64,000 nt of DNA from Bog-756 sp963841885. GTDB lineage: Bacteria; Actinomycetota; Acidimicrobiia; Acidimicrobiales; RAAP-2. Where the stretch lies: NCBI GenBank assembly GCA_963841885.1, contig CAWJEK010000029.1, forward strand, positions 18,053 to 82,052, written 5' to 3'. Under the pieces are notes generated by a model. It saw only the letters and a program-made list of their open reading frames with translations. It did no database searches and was not told the origin of the DNA. This document shows positions 18,709-26,919 of the stretch, piece after piece (position 1 is the stretch's first letter; each line of letters begins with the position of its first letter). Both the position numbers and the translations under genes were made by a program.

Positions 18709-18746
18709 CCCCCCGTCGCCCGGGCCGCCCCCGGGCGGACGGGGGG
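18709..18746. terminator. GC-rich hairpin downstream of the FG-GAP protein gene
   Basis: CCCCCCGTCGCCCGGG (18709-18724) pairs with CCCGGGCGGACGGGGGG (18730-18746) with one bulged base, eight bases after the stop codon. No T-run follows, so it fits the GC-hairpin terminators common in actinobacteria. Confidence 0.55.
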
Positions 18747-18870
18747 TGTCCCCCTCGGTCCGCATCCCCGGTCCTATCGTTGACGGACGTGCCGCAGCCG
18801 ACGAGCAGGGACGTCGAGGCCCGGTCGCGTCCGTCGGGCCGCCGGCCGCCGGTGGTCGCGGCTGGTCGCC

Positions 18871-20874
18871 GTGGTCGCCACCGTGACCGCGACCCTCGGG
18901 ACCGCCGTGGCCATGGCGCCCGCGGCGGCCGCCTATCCGTCGAGCTCGGTAACCCTCACCGGGCACGGCTACGGGCACGGACGGGGGATGGGCCAGTGGG
19001 GGGCGTTCGGCTATGCCTATTCGGGCTGGTCGTGGCAGCAGATCGTCACCCACTACTACGCGGGGAGCCAGCCGGCCACGCTGACGCCGGCCCAGGAAGG
19101 CCTCTGGACGGCGGTGGCGCTGACCGAGAACGACGGGAACGACCTGATCGTGACGTCCGACGACGGATTCAGCATCGCCGGGTCGGGATTCACCGGCGGG
19201 CAGTACGTCCTGATGCACGCCGTCGGCGACGGGGCGTGGGACCTCTACTCGGGGACCGGTTGCGGCGGCCCGTGGTCGGCGGCGCCGTTCCGCTCGGGGG
19301 TCACCGACCCCACCGCCGTCCCCGATCAGGACTCGATCCTCGGGACCCCCAGCGCCGCCGACGCCCCCTCCATGGACATGCAACTCTGCCGGGTCGGGGC
19401 GAACCTGTCGGTGCGCGGCAACCTGGTGGGCGAGTACAACTCCGCCGGCGCCCTCCGCACCGTGAACGTGCTGCCGGTGGAGGACTACGTGGCGGGCGTG
19501 GTGCCCAACGAGTCGCCGGCCTACTGGGGACAGCTGGGGGGTGCCGGCGCCCAGGGCCAGGCCCGCGGATTCCAGGAGCTCGAGGCCCAGGCGGTGGCGG
19601 CCCGCTCCTACATGGCGGCGGACCGCGGCGGTTACGGGGGGTACGCCGACACCTGCGACCTGTCCTGCCAGACGTACCGCGGCATCGAGAACGAGAGTCC
19701 CCTGACCGATCTCGCCACCCTCGACACCCTCGGGTACGTGATGGAGGACGGCGCCAATGGCGTGCCGCTGACCACCGAGTACTCGGCCTCCACCGGCGGC
19801 TACACGGCGCCGGGGACCTTCCCGGCGGTCGTGGACGACGGCGACTCGATCTGCCCGCCCGGCGTCGCCGGCGCCTGCAACGTCAACCACACCTGGCACG
19901 ATTCGATACCGGTCTCGACCGTCGAGGCGACCTTTCCGCAGCTGGGCACGTTGGAGTCGATCGCCGTGACGTCGCGCAACGGCTACGGCGACTGGGGAGG
20001 CCGGGTCGAGTCGATGACCCTGGTCGGAACGGCCCAGGACGTCGTCCTCACCGGTGACCAGTTCGCCGCCGACTTCGATCTCCTGTCCGACTGGTTCACG
20101 CCGACCACCTCCCTGCCCAGCCCGGCGGTGGGCATGGCGGCCGCCCCCGGATCCAAGGGCTACTGGATCACCGGGTCGGACGGTTCGGTGGTGGCGTTCG
20201 GCAGTGCCCCCTACGACGGGTCCGTCGGAGGCCAGCCGTTGGCCGCGCCGGTGGTGGGCATGGCGGCCACCCCTGACGGCCAGGGGTACTGGGAGGTCGC
20301 CGCCGACGGTGGCGTGTTCTCCTTCGGCGATGCCGGCTTCTACGGGTCCGCCGGGTCGCTCCACCTCAATCAGCCCATCGTCGGCATGGCCCCCACCGCC
20401 GATGGCCGGGGCTACTGGCTGGTGGCCGCCGACGGCGGCATCTTCAGCTACGGCGACGCCCCGTTCCTCGGGTCCACGGGGGCCATCCACCTGAACCAGC
20501 CCATCGTCGGGATGGTGCGGTCGTCGACGGCCAAGGGCGGGTACTGGCTGGTGGCCTCCGACGGCGGGGTGTTCGCTTTCGGAGACGCGCCCTTCTACGG
20601 CTCGATGGGCGGACAACCGCTCAACCGTCCCGTCGTGGGGATCTCGTCGGTGCCGGGCGGCACCGGCTACCGGTTGGTCGCCTCGGACGGCGGCATCTTC
20701 GACTTCGGGAGCGCCGGCTACTACGGCTCGGCCGGGGGCGCCCCGTTGGCGCAGCCGGTCGTCGGGATGGCCGCCACCTCCGACGGTGCCGGCTACTGGC
20801 TGGTCGCCGCGGACGGGGGCATCTTCGACTACGGGGACGCCCCGTTCCTCGGATCCGGAGCCGGCGCCACGTGA
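18871..20874 (+). CDS. SpoIID/LytB-domain secreted protein with six GYW repeats
   Basis: 667 residues as written. A hydrophobic segment ending in APAAAAYPSS is the signal peptide core. GHGYGHGRGMGQWGAFGYA and later VLPVEDYVAGVVPNE, ELEAQAVAARSYMAA, CQTYRGIENE and TEYSASTGGYT are the SpoIID/LytB (amidase-enhancer, lytic transglycosylase) signature. Six GYW repeats form the C-terminus. The basic n-region is missing from this frame; it lies upstream from GTG 18789 and joins through a one-base shift near 18840. TATCGT (18775-18780) sits eight bases before that GTG. Probably remodels peptidoglycan. Confidence 0.82.
   Translation: MVATVTATLGTAVAMAPAAAAYPSSSVTLTGHGYGHGRGMGQWGAFGYAYSGWSWQQIVTHYYAGSQPATLTPAQEGLWTAVALTENDGNDLIVTSDDGFSIAGSGFTGGQYVLMHAVGDGAWDLYSGTGCGGPWSAAPFRSGVTDPTAVPDQDSILGTPSAADAPSMDMQLCRVGANLSVRGNLVGEYNSAGALRTVNVLPVEDYVAGVVPNESPAYWGQLGGAGAQGQARGFQELEAQAVAARSYMAADRGGYGGYADTCDLSCQTYRGIENESPLTDLATLDTLGYVMEDGANGVPLTTEYSASTGGYTAPGTFPAVVDDGDSICPPGVAGACNVNHTWHDSIPVSTVEATFPQLGTLESIAVTSRNGYGDWGGRVESMTLVGTAQDVVLTGDQFAADFDLLSDWFTPTTSLPSPAVGMAAAPGSKGYWITGSDGSVVAFGSAPYDGSVGGQPLAAPVVGMAATPDGQGYWEVAADGGVFSFGDAGFYGSAGSLHLNQPIVGMAPTADGRGYWLVAADGGIFSYGDAPFLGSTGAIHLNQPIVGMVRSSTAKGGYWLVASDGGVFAFGDAPFYGSMGGQPLNRPVVGISSVPGGTGYRLVASDGGIFDFGSAGYYGSAGGAPLAQPVVGMAATSDGAGYWLVAADGGIFDYGDAPFLGSGAGAT
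20158..20871 (+). repeat. Six-copy GYW repeat domain, copy set 2
   Basis: Units start near 20158, 20287, 20411, 20540, 20662 and 20789. The fifth has GYR in place of GYW. Same consensus as the other three sets, again exactly six copies at the very C-terminus. Confidence 0.9.
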
Positions 20875-20945
20875 CCACGGGCCTCGGGCGGCCGTCCCCG
20901 AACCGTCCGTAGGTCGACCCTTCCCGGCCCCTAGTGTCAGGACCG

Positions 20946-23609
20946 ATGGCCGACGGAGCGACGGAGACGAAGGGATCCGGGACGGGACCGTCAGCCGTTC
21001 CTTCGACCGGCTCCCCGGAGACCGCCGGTCGGCCCGGTCAGTCCGGACAGACGGAACGGACGGGACAGACGGGTCGATGGTCGGCCCGGTCGTGGCGGGC
21101 CATCCTCTTCGCCCCGGTGGGCGACGGTCAACGACGCCGTCGGGGCAGCGACGCCGTCCGGCTGTTCCTCGGCGTCGTGGTCCTCACCGTCTCCTGGCTG
21201 GCCACCCGCCTCAACCCCTCGAGCGAGAAGGCGCTCATCGCCGCCGTCACCCCGATACCCGAGGGGATCAAGTGGGTGGTGACCAGCCTGGCGTGGATCG
21301 GCTCGCTCGGGCTGCTGGTCGTCGTCGTGGTACTCGCCCTGGTGTCCCGCCGGGTCCAGGTGATCCGGGACACGGTGGTGGCGGGTGCCTCCGCATGGCT
21401 CCTGTGCGTCGCTCTGAGTGTTCTGTGGGGCCCCGACGGCGGCCGACCAACGGCCCAGGCCCCGCACGGGTTCGACCTGGCCTTCCCGGTGGCCCGGGTG
21501 GCGGCCGCGGTGGCGGTGGCCGGCGCGGCCCTGCCCTACCTGAGCCGCTGGGTGCAGCGGGCGATCGTGATCACCGTCGTGGTACTCGCCATCACCACGA
21601 TGGTGTCGGGCTACGGGCTGCCCGTCGCCGTGCTGGCCAGTCTGGCGATCGGCGTCGGGGTCACCGCCGTGGTCCACCTGATCTTCGGGTCGCCCCTCGG
21701 GCTCCCATCCGCCCATGAGGTGCAGCTCCTGCTCGACGACCTCGGCATCGATGCCGTCGACGTGGTGCCGGCCCCGCGACAGACCTGGGGGTACGGGCGA
21801 TTCAGTGCCCGCCTGGGCGGTGACGACCTCGACGTCTCCGTATACGGCCGGGACGCCTCCGACGCCCAATTGCTGGCCAAGACGACCCGGTTCCTCCTCT
21901 ACCGGGACTCGGGTCCCACCCTCACCTTCACCCGGCGCCAACAGGTCGAACACGAGGCCTACCTGACGCTCATGGCCGAGCGGGCCGGTGCGCGGGTGGC
22001 CGATGTCCTCGCCGCGGGTCCCGCCGGGCCGGCCAAGGACGCGCTTCTCGTCACCCGACCCCCGCCCGGGCGCCGACTGGCCGAACTCACACCCTTCCCG
22101 CTACCCGAGGCCGATTCCGGGACCGGGACCGGGACGGAGGGGAACCCGGCCGGGGACCGGGACGAGACACCCCGGCCGGCGAGCGCAGAGGCCGTCGACC
22201 GACCGCCGGAGCCACCGTCGACCGATCCGGCCCTGACCGACGACGCCCTCGACGGAATCTTCGGCCAGGTGATGGCCCTACGCAGTGCCGGGATCGCCCA
22301 CGGCGCGCTGTCCACCGAGACGATCGTCCTTAGCGACGACGGAGGCTCGGGTCTCGTCGACCTGAGGGCGGCCGCCACCGTGGCCACCCCCGACCAGTTG
22401 GACCGGGATCTCGCCGCCACCATGGCGGCCACGGCACTGGTGGCCGGGCCCGAGCGTGCATCGGCGGCGGCGGCGCGGGTGGCCCCCGTCGACGCCGTGA
22501 TCGCAGCCCTGCCCTATCTGCAGCGGGCCGCACTCGACCCGGTGGCCTCCCGCACGTTGCGGGGCAAGAAGCCGATCCTGGCCGCGCTCCGCGAGCACGG
22601 GGCCGAGGCGGCCGGGATCGAGGTCCCGAAACTGATCGAGCCGCGGCGGATCAGCTGGGTGAACCTCGTACTGGTCCTCGGGACGTTGATCGGCGGGTGG
22701 GCCCTCATCGGTGTGCTCGTCAACGTCACCCATTCGTGGAGCACGATCACGGGGGCGAAATGGGGCTGGGTCGCCGTCGTGTTCGTCCTGGCCCAGGCCG
22801 CCTATCCGGCCCTCGCCCTGACCACGGTCGGTTCGGTCACCGACACGCTGCCCTACGGGCGCACCGTCGCCCTGGAGGTCGCCAACACGTTCGTGTCCCT
22901 GGCCGGCGGATCGATGGGGGCCCTCGCCACCCGGGTGCGGTTCTTCCAGCAGCAGGGCTACGACGGCACCCTGGCGGTCAGCTCGGGAGTGCTGATCTCC
23001 ACGGCCAGCTGGATCGTCAAGGGTGCCCTCTTCCTGATCGCCATCCCGATCGCCCTGTCGCAGTTCCACTTCACGTCGTCACCGGACAGCACCGGGGGAG
23101 GGTCCGGGTCGAGCACCGCCCGCCTCGTCTGGCTCATCGTCATCGCGGTGGCCGTGCTCGGCCTCCTGCTCGGGCTCGTGTTCGCCATCCCGCGGTGGCG
23201 CCGGATGGCCGCAGCCAAGCTCCGGCCGAAGGCCTCCGAAGTGTGGAGCCACCTGAAGGTCCTCTCCACCCACCCCCGCAACCTGGTGGAGATCTTCGGT
23301 GGTGAGGTCGCCGGTCAGATCCTCGTGGCCATGGCCCTGGGTGCCGCGCTGCACGCCTTCGACCAGCACCTGAGCCTCGCCTCGTTGTTGATCGCCCTGA
23401 CACTGGGTTCGATGATCGGGGGGATCTCGCCGGTGCCCGGCGGCATGGGCGTGGTCGAGGCCGGCATGATCCTGGCCCTCACGGCGGCGGGGATCCCCGA
23501 GGACGACGCCGTCGCCGCGGTGTTCGTACAGCGGCTGTTCACGGCCTACCTGCCGCCCATCTGGGGTTGGTTCTGCCTGATCTGGATGCGCAAGCGGGAG
23601 TACCTGTAG
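20946..23609 (+). CDS. Kinase-like domain fused to a YbhN/LPG-synthase-type flippase
   Basis: 887 residues from ATG 20946. Order: disordered N-terminus; about five membrane helices (residues ~60-250); a soluble domain with QVEHEAYLTLMAERAGARV and later AGIAHGALSTETIVLSDDG and LVDLRAAAT, which follow the layout of a Ser/Thr or aminoglycoside-kinase lobe but lack a normal HRD/DFG; then seven helices of the UPF0104 (lysylphosphatidylglycerol synthase TM, YbhN) family with GGSMGALATRVRFF and GGISPVPGGMGVVEA. The latter motif is the family hallmark. It may move lipid-linked substrates under control of the pseudokinase part. TAGTGT at 20932-20937 ends eight bases before the ATG. Confidence 0.78.
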   Translation: MADGATETKGSGTGPSAVPSTGSPETAGRPGQSGQTERTGQTGRWSARSWRAILFAPVGDGQRRRRGSDAVRLFLGVVVLTVSWLATRLNPSSEKALIAAVTPIPEGIKWVVTSLAWIGSLGLLVVVVVLALVSRRVQVIRDTVVAGASAWLLCVALSVLWGPDGGRPTAQAPHGFDLAFPVARVAAAVAVAGAALPYLSRWVQRAIVITVVVLAITTMVSGYGLPVAVLASLAIGVGVTAVVHLIFGSPLGLPSAHEVQLLLDDLGIDAVDVVPAPRQTWGYGRFSARLGGDDLDVSVYGRDASDAQLLAKTTRFLLYRDSGPTLTFTRRQQVEHEAYLTLMAERAGARVADVLAAGPAGPAKDALLVTRPPPGRRLAELTPFPLPEADSGTGTGTEGNPAGDRDETPRPASAEAVDRPPEPPSTDPALTDDALDGIFGQVMALRSAGIAHGALSTETIVLSDDGGSGLVDLRAAATVATPDQLDRDLAATMAATALVAGPERASAAAARVAPVDAVIAALPYLQRAALDPVASRTLRGKKPILAALREHGAEAAGIEVPKLIEPRRISWVNLVLVLGTLIGGWALIGVLVNVTHSWSTITGAKWGWVAVVFVLAQAAYPALALTTVGSVTDTLPYGRTVALEVANTFVSLAGGSMGALATRVRFFQQQGYDGTLAVSSGVLISTASWIVKGALFLIAIPIALSQFHFTSSPDSTGGGSGSSTARLVWLIVIAVAVLGLLLGLVFAIPRWRRMAAAKLRPKASEVWSHLKVLSTHPRNLVEIFGGEVAGQILVAMALGAALHAFDQHLSLASLLIALTLGSMIGGISPVPGGMGVVEAGMILALTAAGIPEDDAVAAVFVQRLFTAYLPPIWGWFCLIWMRKREYL

Positions 23610-23630
23610 ACGGTCCGGAGGGGAGGCGTC

Positions 23631-23658
23631 CCGGCCGGCTGTGCGTCGATCCGGCCGG
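23631..23658. terminator. Weak hairpin between convergent genes
   Basis: Two copies of the self-complementary CCGGCCGG (23631-23638 and 23651-23658) can pair across a 12-base loop between the converging flippase and HAD genes. Assigned only from position and symmetry. Confidence 0.3.
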
Positions 23659-23687
23659 CAAAGGGCGCCCGCGAGCCGGCCGACCGT

Positions 23688-24358
23688 TCAGACGTCGAGG
23701 CGGCGGGGGCCGGTGTCCTGGAGGCCCGGGTAGTCGCGCAGCCGGCCGAAGTTGCCCAGCCGCCCCACGTTCACCCCGGTGTGGGCCGCCCGGAGCATGC
23801 GGAGGTCCCCCCGGCTGTTCCCGTAGGCCCAGAGGTGGGCGTCCTCCAGGCCGGCATCGGCCATCCACAGGCGCAACCGGCGGATCTTCTCCTCGCCCCG
23901 GCAGTTGCCCCCCTCGTAGCGACCGGTCAGGTGACCCGAGTCGTCGACCTCGAGGAGGGTGGCGATGGCCCCGTCGGCGGCCAGCCGTTCGGCGGCGACC
24001 CGGATGTAGGCATCCGGCGACGCCGAGACCACCACCACCCGGTCACCGCGTCCCCGGTGCCAGTCGAGTCGGCGGCGCACCTCGGGCCGGACCGCGCGGC
24101 GAGATGCCCCACCGCGAACTCGCCGCCCACCCGGTCGACGTGCTCGGCGTCGAGCCCGCCCAGGACGCGGGTGAAGAGCTCCTCCTTGGTGCGGTCGGCC
24201 ACCTCGCCACCGGCCAGGGCGGCGTGGGCGAGCCGGGGGGCGAGCCGGGTCGAGGCGCGCAGCACGACGTCCCGGCCGGCGACCGCGGTCAGGAAGTCGA
24301 AGACGCTGCCCCCGCTGGTGAGGGTGCCGTCGAAGTCGAAGGCGGCGACGTCCGTCAT
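23688..24358 (-). CDS. HAD-superfamily phosphatase (SerB/HAD-IB type), frameshifted
   Basis: About 223 residues from ATG 24358. The nucleophile motif is VAAFDFDGTLTSGGS; after a frame change near 24100 come VVVVSASPDAYIRVAAERL (motif II) and WAYGNSRGDLRML (motif III/IV). This combination is that of HAD-IB hydrolases acting on small phosphate esters such as phosphoserine or lysophosphatidate. The gene begins in the same frame as the crotonase upstream, with no stop between them as the sequence stands. Confidence 0.75.
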
Positions 24359-24371
24359 GTCGGCCCGACCC

Positions 24372-25174
24372 TCAGACGCCGGGGCCGGTGACCGGGGCAC
24401 CGCCCCGTCCCGACCCCGCCGGCGAAACGCGGGCGCGCCCTCGAGCGCCTCGCCCGAGGCGAGGCTGTCCAGCCCGAAGACGGTCTCGAGGGCCAGGGCC
24501 TCGTCCACGGGCAGATCCCACTGGGCGAGCGTCGAGCGCCGATCGTTGCGTAGGCAGACCTGGGGGAGGGCGGCGAGCTCGGAAGCCCACGCCACGGCGG
24601 CCTCGAGCGCCGTTCCGGTCGGCACCACCCGGTTGGCCAGGCCCATCGAGAGCGCCTCGGCACTCCCGACCGGGCGCCCGGTCAGGATCAGGTCCAGGGC
24701 CCGTCCTTCGCCCACGATCCGGGGTAGACGGACGGTGCCGCCGTCGACCAGTGGCACGCCGAAGCGGCGGCAGAACACACCGAACACGGCATCCTCGGCG
24801 GCCACCCGGAGGTCGCACCAGACGGCCAGCTCGAGGCCGCCGGCCACGGCATGGCCCTCGACGGCGGCGATGACCGGCTTCGAGAGGGCGAGGCGGGTCG
24901 GACCCATGGGTCCCGGGCCGTCCTCGGTGACCCGGTTGCCCGTCCCGGTCGCCACCGCCTGGAGGTCGGCGCCCGCGCAGAACGTCCCGGAACCGCCGGT
25001 CAGGACGGCGACGGCGGCCCCCGGGTCGGCGTCGAACTCCTCGAAGGCGGCGAGCAGGGCGGCGGCGGTCGGACGGTCGACGGCGTTGCGGCGGCGGGGA
25101 CGGTCGATGGTCACGACCGTCACCGGCCCGCGGCGCTCCACGCGGACAGCGGGGGAGGGCGGCGACTCCGGCAT
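24372..25174 (-). CDS. Enoyl-CoA hydratase/isomerase family protein
   Basis: About 267 residues. VTVVTIDRPRRRNAVDR and TFCAGADLQAVA are the crotonase oxyanion-hole elements; AAVEGHAVAGGLELAVWCDL follows with the second oxyanion glycine. RFGVPLVDGGTVRLPRIVG and GSAEALSMGLANRVV complete the fold. One catalytic glutamate position reads Asp in LVDGGT, so activity may differ from classical hydratases. The frame runs straight into the HAD gene; a one-base shift near 24420 would instead give a crotonase-like tail and a TGA at 24372. I prefer the latter. Confidence 0.8.
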
Positions 25175-25284
25175 CGCCTCAGCATGACCGCTGGCGGACG
25201 GTCCGGCCAGTACCCCACGTCACAGGGGTGCCAGCTGCGGCCCGGCCTCGTCGAGCGGTGGACCCGGAAACCTGATGGATCCGG

Positions 25285-25314
25285 TCGACAATTGGTCGGG
25301 GACCCGACTAGGGT
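25285..25314 (+). promoter_or_regulatory. Candidate promoter of the peroxiredoxin gene
   Basis: TCGACA (25285-25290) and TAGGGT (25309-25314) are 18 bases apart and about 145 bases upstream of the ATG, implying a long leader. The leader is GC-rich and shows no recognised riboswitch. Confidence 0.35.
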
Positions 25315-25457
25315 GTCCGGCGGGCCCACGGGGGAATACTCCGTGGAGCACCGCCGGACGGGCCCGGAAGGGTCCGGCGCCGGCCCTGGCGGCACCCCCC
25401 GCCGTGAGGCCGGCCTACCACCCCCATCGACGAACCACCACAGCTAAGGAGCAGGAC

Positions 25458-26093
25458 ATGGCCATCCGACTGGGCGACGAGGCCCCCGACTTCACCGCCG
25501 ACACGACCGAGGGCACCATCAACTTCCACGAGTACCTCGGGGACAGTTGGGGAGTGCTCTTCTCCCATCCCAAGGACTTCACGCCGGTCTGCACCACCGA
25601 GCTCGGCGCCTTCTCCGCCGCCAAGGGGGAGTTCGACAAGCGCAACACCAAGCTCATCGGGCTGTCGGTCGACGATGTCAGCTCCCACGGGAAGTGGGCC
25701 GGCGATATCGAGGAGACGCAGGGCACCGCTCTCAACTTCCCCCTGATCGGGGACGAGGACCGCAAGGTCGCCGACCTCTACGACATGATCCACCCGAACG
25801 CCAGTGACACCCTCACCGTGCGCTCGGTGTTCATCATCGGCCCGGACAAGAAGGTGAAGCTCACGCTCACCTACCCCGCCTCGACCGGCCGCAACGTGGA
25901 CGAGGTCCTGCGGGTCCTCGACTCGCTGCAGCTGACCGCCGACTACAAGGTCGCCACCCCGGTGAACTGGAAGGACGGCGAGGACGTCATCGTCGTCCCG
26001 GCGCTGTCCGACGAGGAGGCCACCGAGCGGTTCCCGAAGGGGTTCAAGGCCCTCAAGCCCTACCTCCGGGTCACCCCCCAGCCCAACAAGTAG
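25458..26093 (+). CDS. 1-Cys peroxiredoxin (Prx6 family)
   Basis: 211 residues, intact. The peroxidatic Cys45 lies in HPKDFTPVCTTELG; I see no second cysteine, so it is of the 1-Cys type. SVDDVSSHGKWAGDIEE and VRSVFIIGPDKKVKLTLTYP are Prx6-family segments, and the extended C-terminal domain (PVNWKDGEDVIVVPALS) is present. It reduces hydroperoxides in the cytosol. AAGGAGCAGGAC is a good ribosome binding site for ATG 25458. A perfect hairpin follows the stop. Confidence 0.92.
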   Translation: MAIRLGDEAPDFTADTTEGTINFHEYLGDSWGVLFSHPKDFTPVCTTELGAFSAAKGEFDKRNTKLIGLSVDDVSSHGKWAGDIEETQGTALNFPLIGDEDRKVADLYDMIHPNASDTLTVRSVFIIGPDKKVKLTLTYPASTGRNVDEVLRVLDSLQLTADYKVATPVNWKDGEDVIVVPALSDEEATERFPKGFKALKPYLRVTPQPNK

Positions 26094-26407
26094 TCCGTCC
26101 CGCCCGCTGGGCGGCCCGACGCACCGGATCCGGCCGATCGGCCGGATCCGGGCGCGTCCGGGCCGGAGCGCGTTCCCCGGGCGTCCGCCCCCCCCGCCGC
26201 TCCGGGTCCGGTGGGCGCCTCTCCGGGTCCGGGGGCCGACGCCCCGAAGCGCCGACGTCCGCCACGCCCCACTCACTCCCCGATAGGGGATGACGTGGGA
26301 CTATCCCGGAACAGGCCGCCGTCTCGGGCCCGTTCCTGCTACCATTGTCCGGTCGGCGTGTTCCGTCCGCCGACCGCCGCCACGATTCCAGAGGTCTTCT
26401 TTCCCAC
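26094..26407. other. Intergenic region, 314 bases
   Basis: Holds the peroxiredoxin terminator hairpin (26124-26151), a C- and G-rich stretch with repeated CTCCGGGTCCGG elements (26198-26232), and TACCAT (26340-26345), a possible -10 box for rpsO giving a leader of about 55 bases. No ORF of its own. Confidence 0.5.
26124..26151. terminator. Perfect 12-bp hairpin after the peroxiredoxin gene
   Basis: CCGGATCCGGCC (26124-26135), loop GATC, GGCCGGATCCGG (26140-26151). Thirty bases after the stop codon, with no T-run. Confidence 0.6.
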
Positions 26408-26665
26408 ATGCCAGACAAGCAGGCAACCATCGCCGAGTACCGTCTCCACGACACGGACACGGGCTCCCCCGAGGTGCAGATCGCCATCCTGAGCGAGCGC
26501 ATCGTCCATCTGACCGAGCACCTGAAGGTGCACAAGGGCGACCACCACACCAGGCGCGGCCTCCTGAAGCTCATCGGCCGCCGCCGCCGGCTGCTCGACT
26601 ACGTCCGCAACAACGATGTCGAGCGCTACCGCGAGATCATCAGCCGCCTCGGCCTCCGCCGCTAG
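26408..26665 (+). CDS. rpsO: 30S ribosomal protein S15
   Basis: 85 residues, intact. TGSPEVQIAILSERIVHLTEHLKVHKGDHHTRRGLL is represented by its conserved segments TGSPEVQIA, LTEHLKVHKGDHH and RRRRLLDYV. S15 binds the central domain of 16S rRNA. It precedes pnp, the usual bacterial pairing, with a hairpin between them. Confidence 0.97.
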   Translation: MPDKQATIAEYRLHDTDTGSPEVQIAILSERIVHLTEHLKVHKGDHHTRRGLLKLIGRRRRLLDYVRNNDVERYREIISRLGLRR

Positions 26666-26678
26666 GCACGCAGACGCT

Positions 26679-26700
26679 CCGCCCGGCTCCGGCCGGGCGG
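26679..26700 (+). terminator. rpsO-pnp intergenic hairpin
   Basis: CCGCCCGGC (26679-26687), loop TCCG, GCCGGGCGG (26692-26700), followed by a weak AATTTC tail. It could be a partial terminator or a processing site between rpsO and pnp. Confidence 0.6.
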
Positions 26701-26919
26701 TCGCAATTTCTCCACCGGCCGCGTGCCGGGGGATCGCAGGCCGGCACATCGCCTCCCTGCAGAAGGAACGGCCCCCACGCCGTGGGCGACCGTGTCACAC
26801 CACACCGATTGGGCTCCCGTCGAGGTCAGTCACCAGTTGTGGACCACCGGGCCGCTGACAGGCCGGGCGGGCGACAACTGGGAACTGGCTCGGGGTGTCC
26901 CCGAACCACAAGGAGCGTC

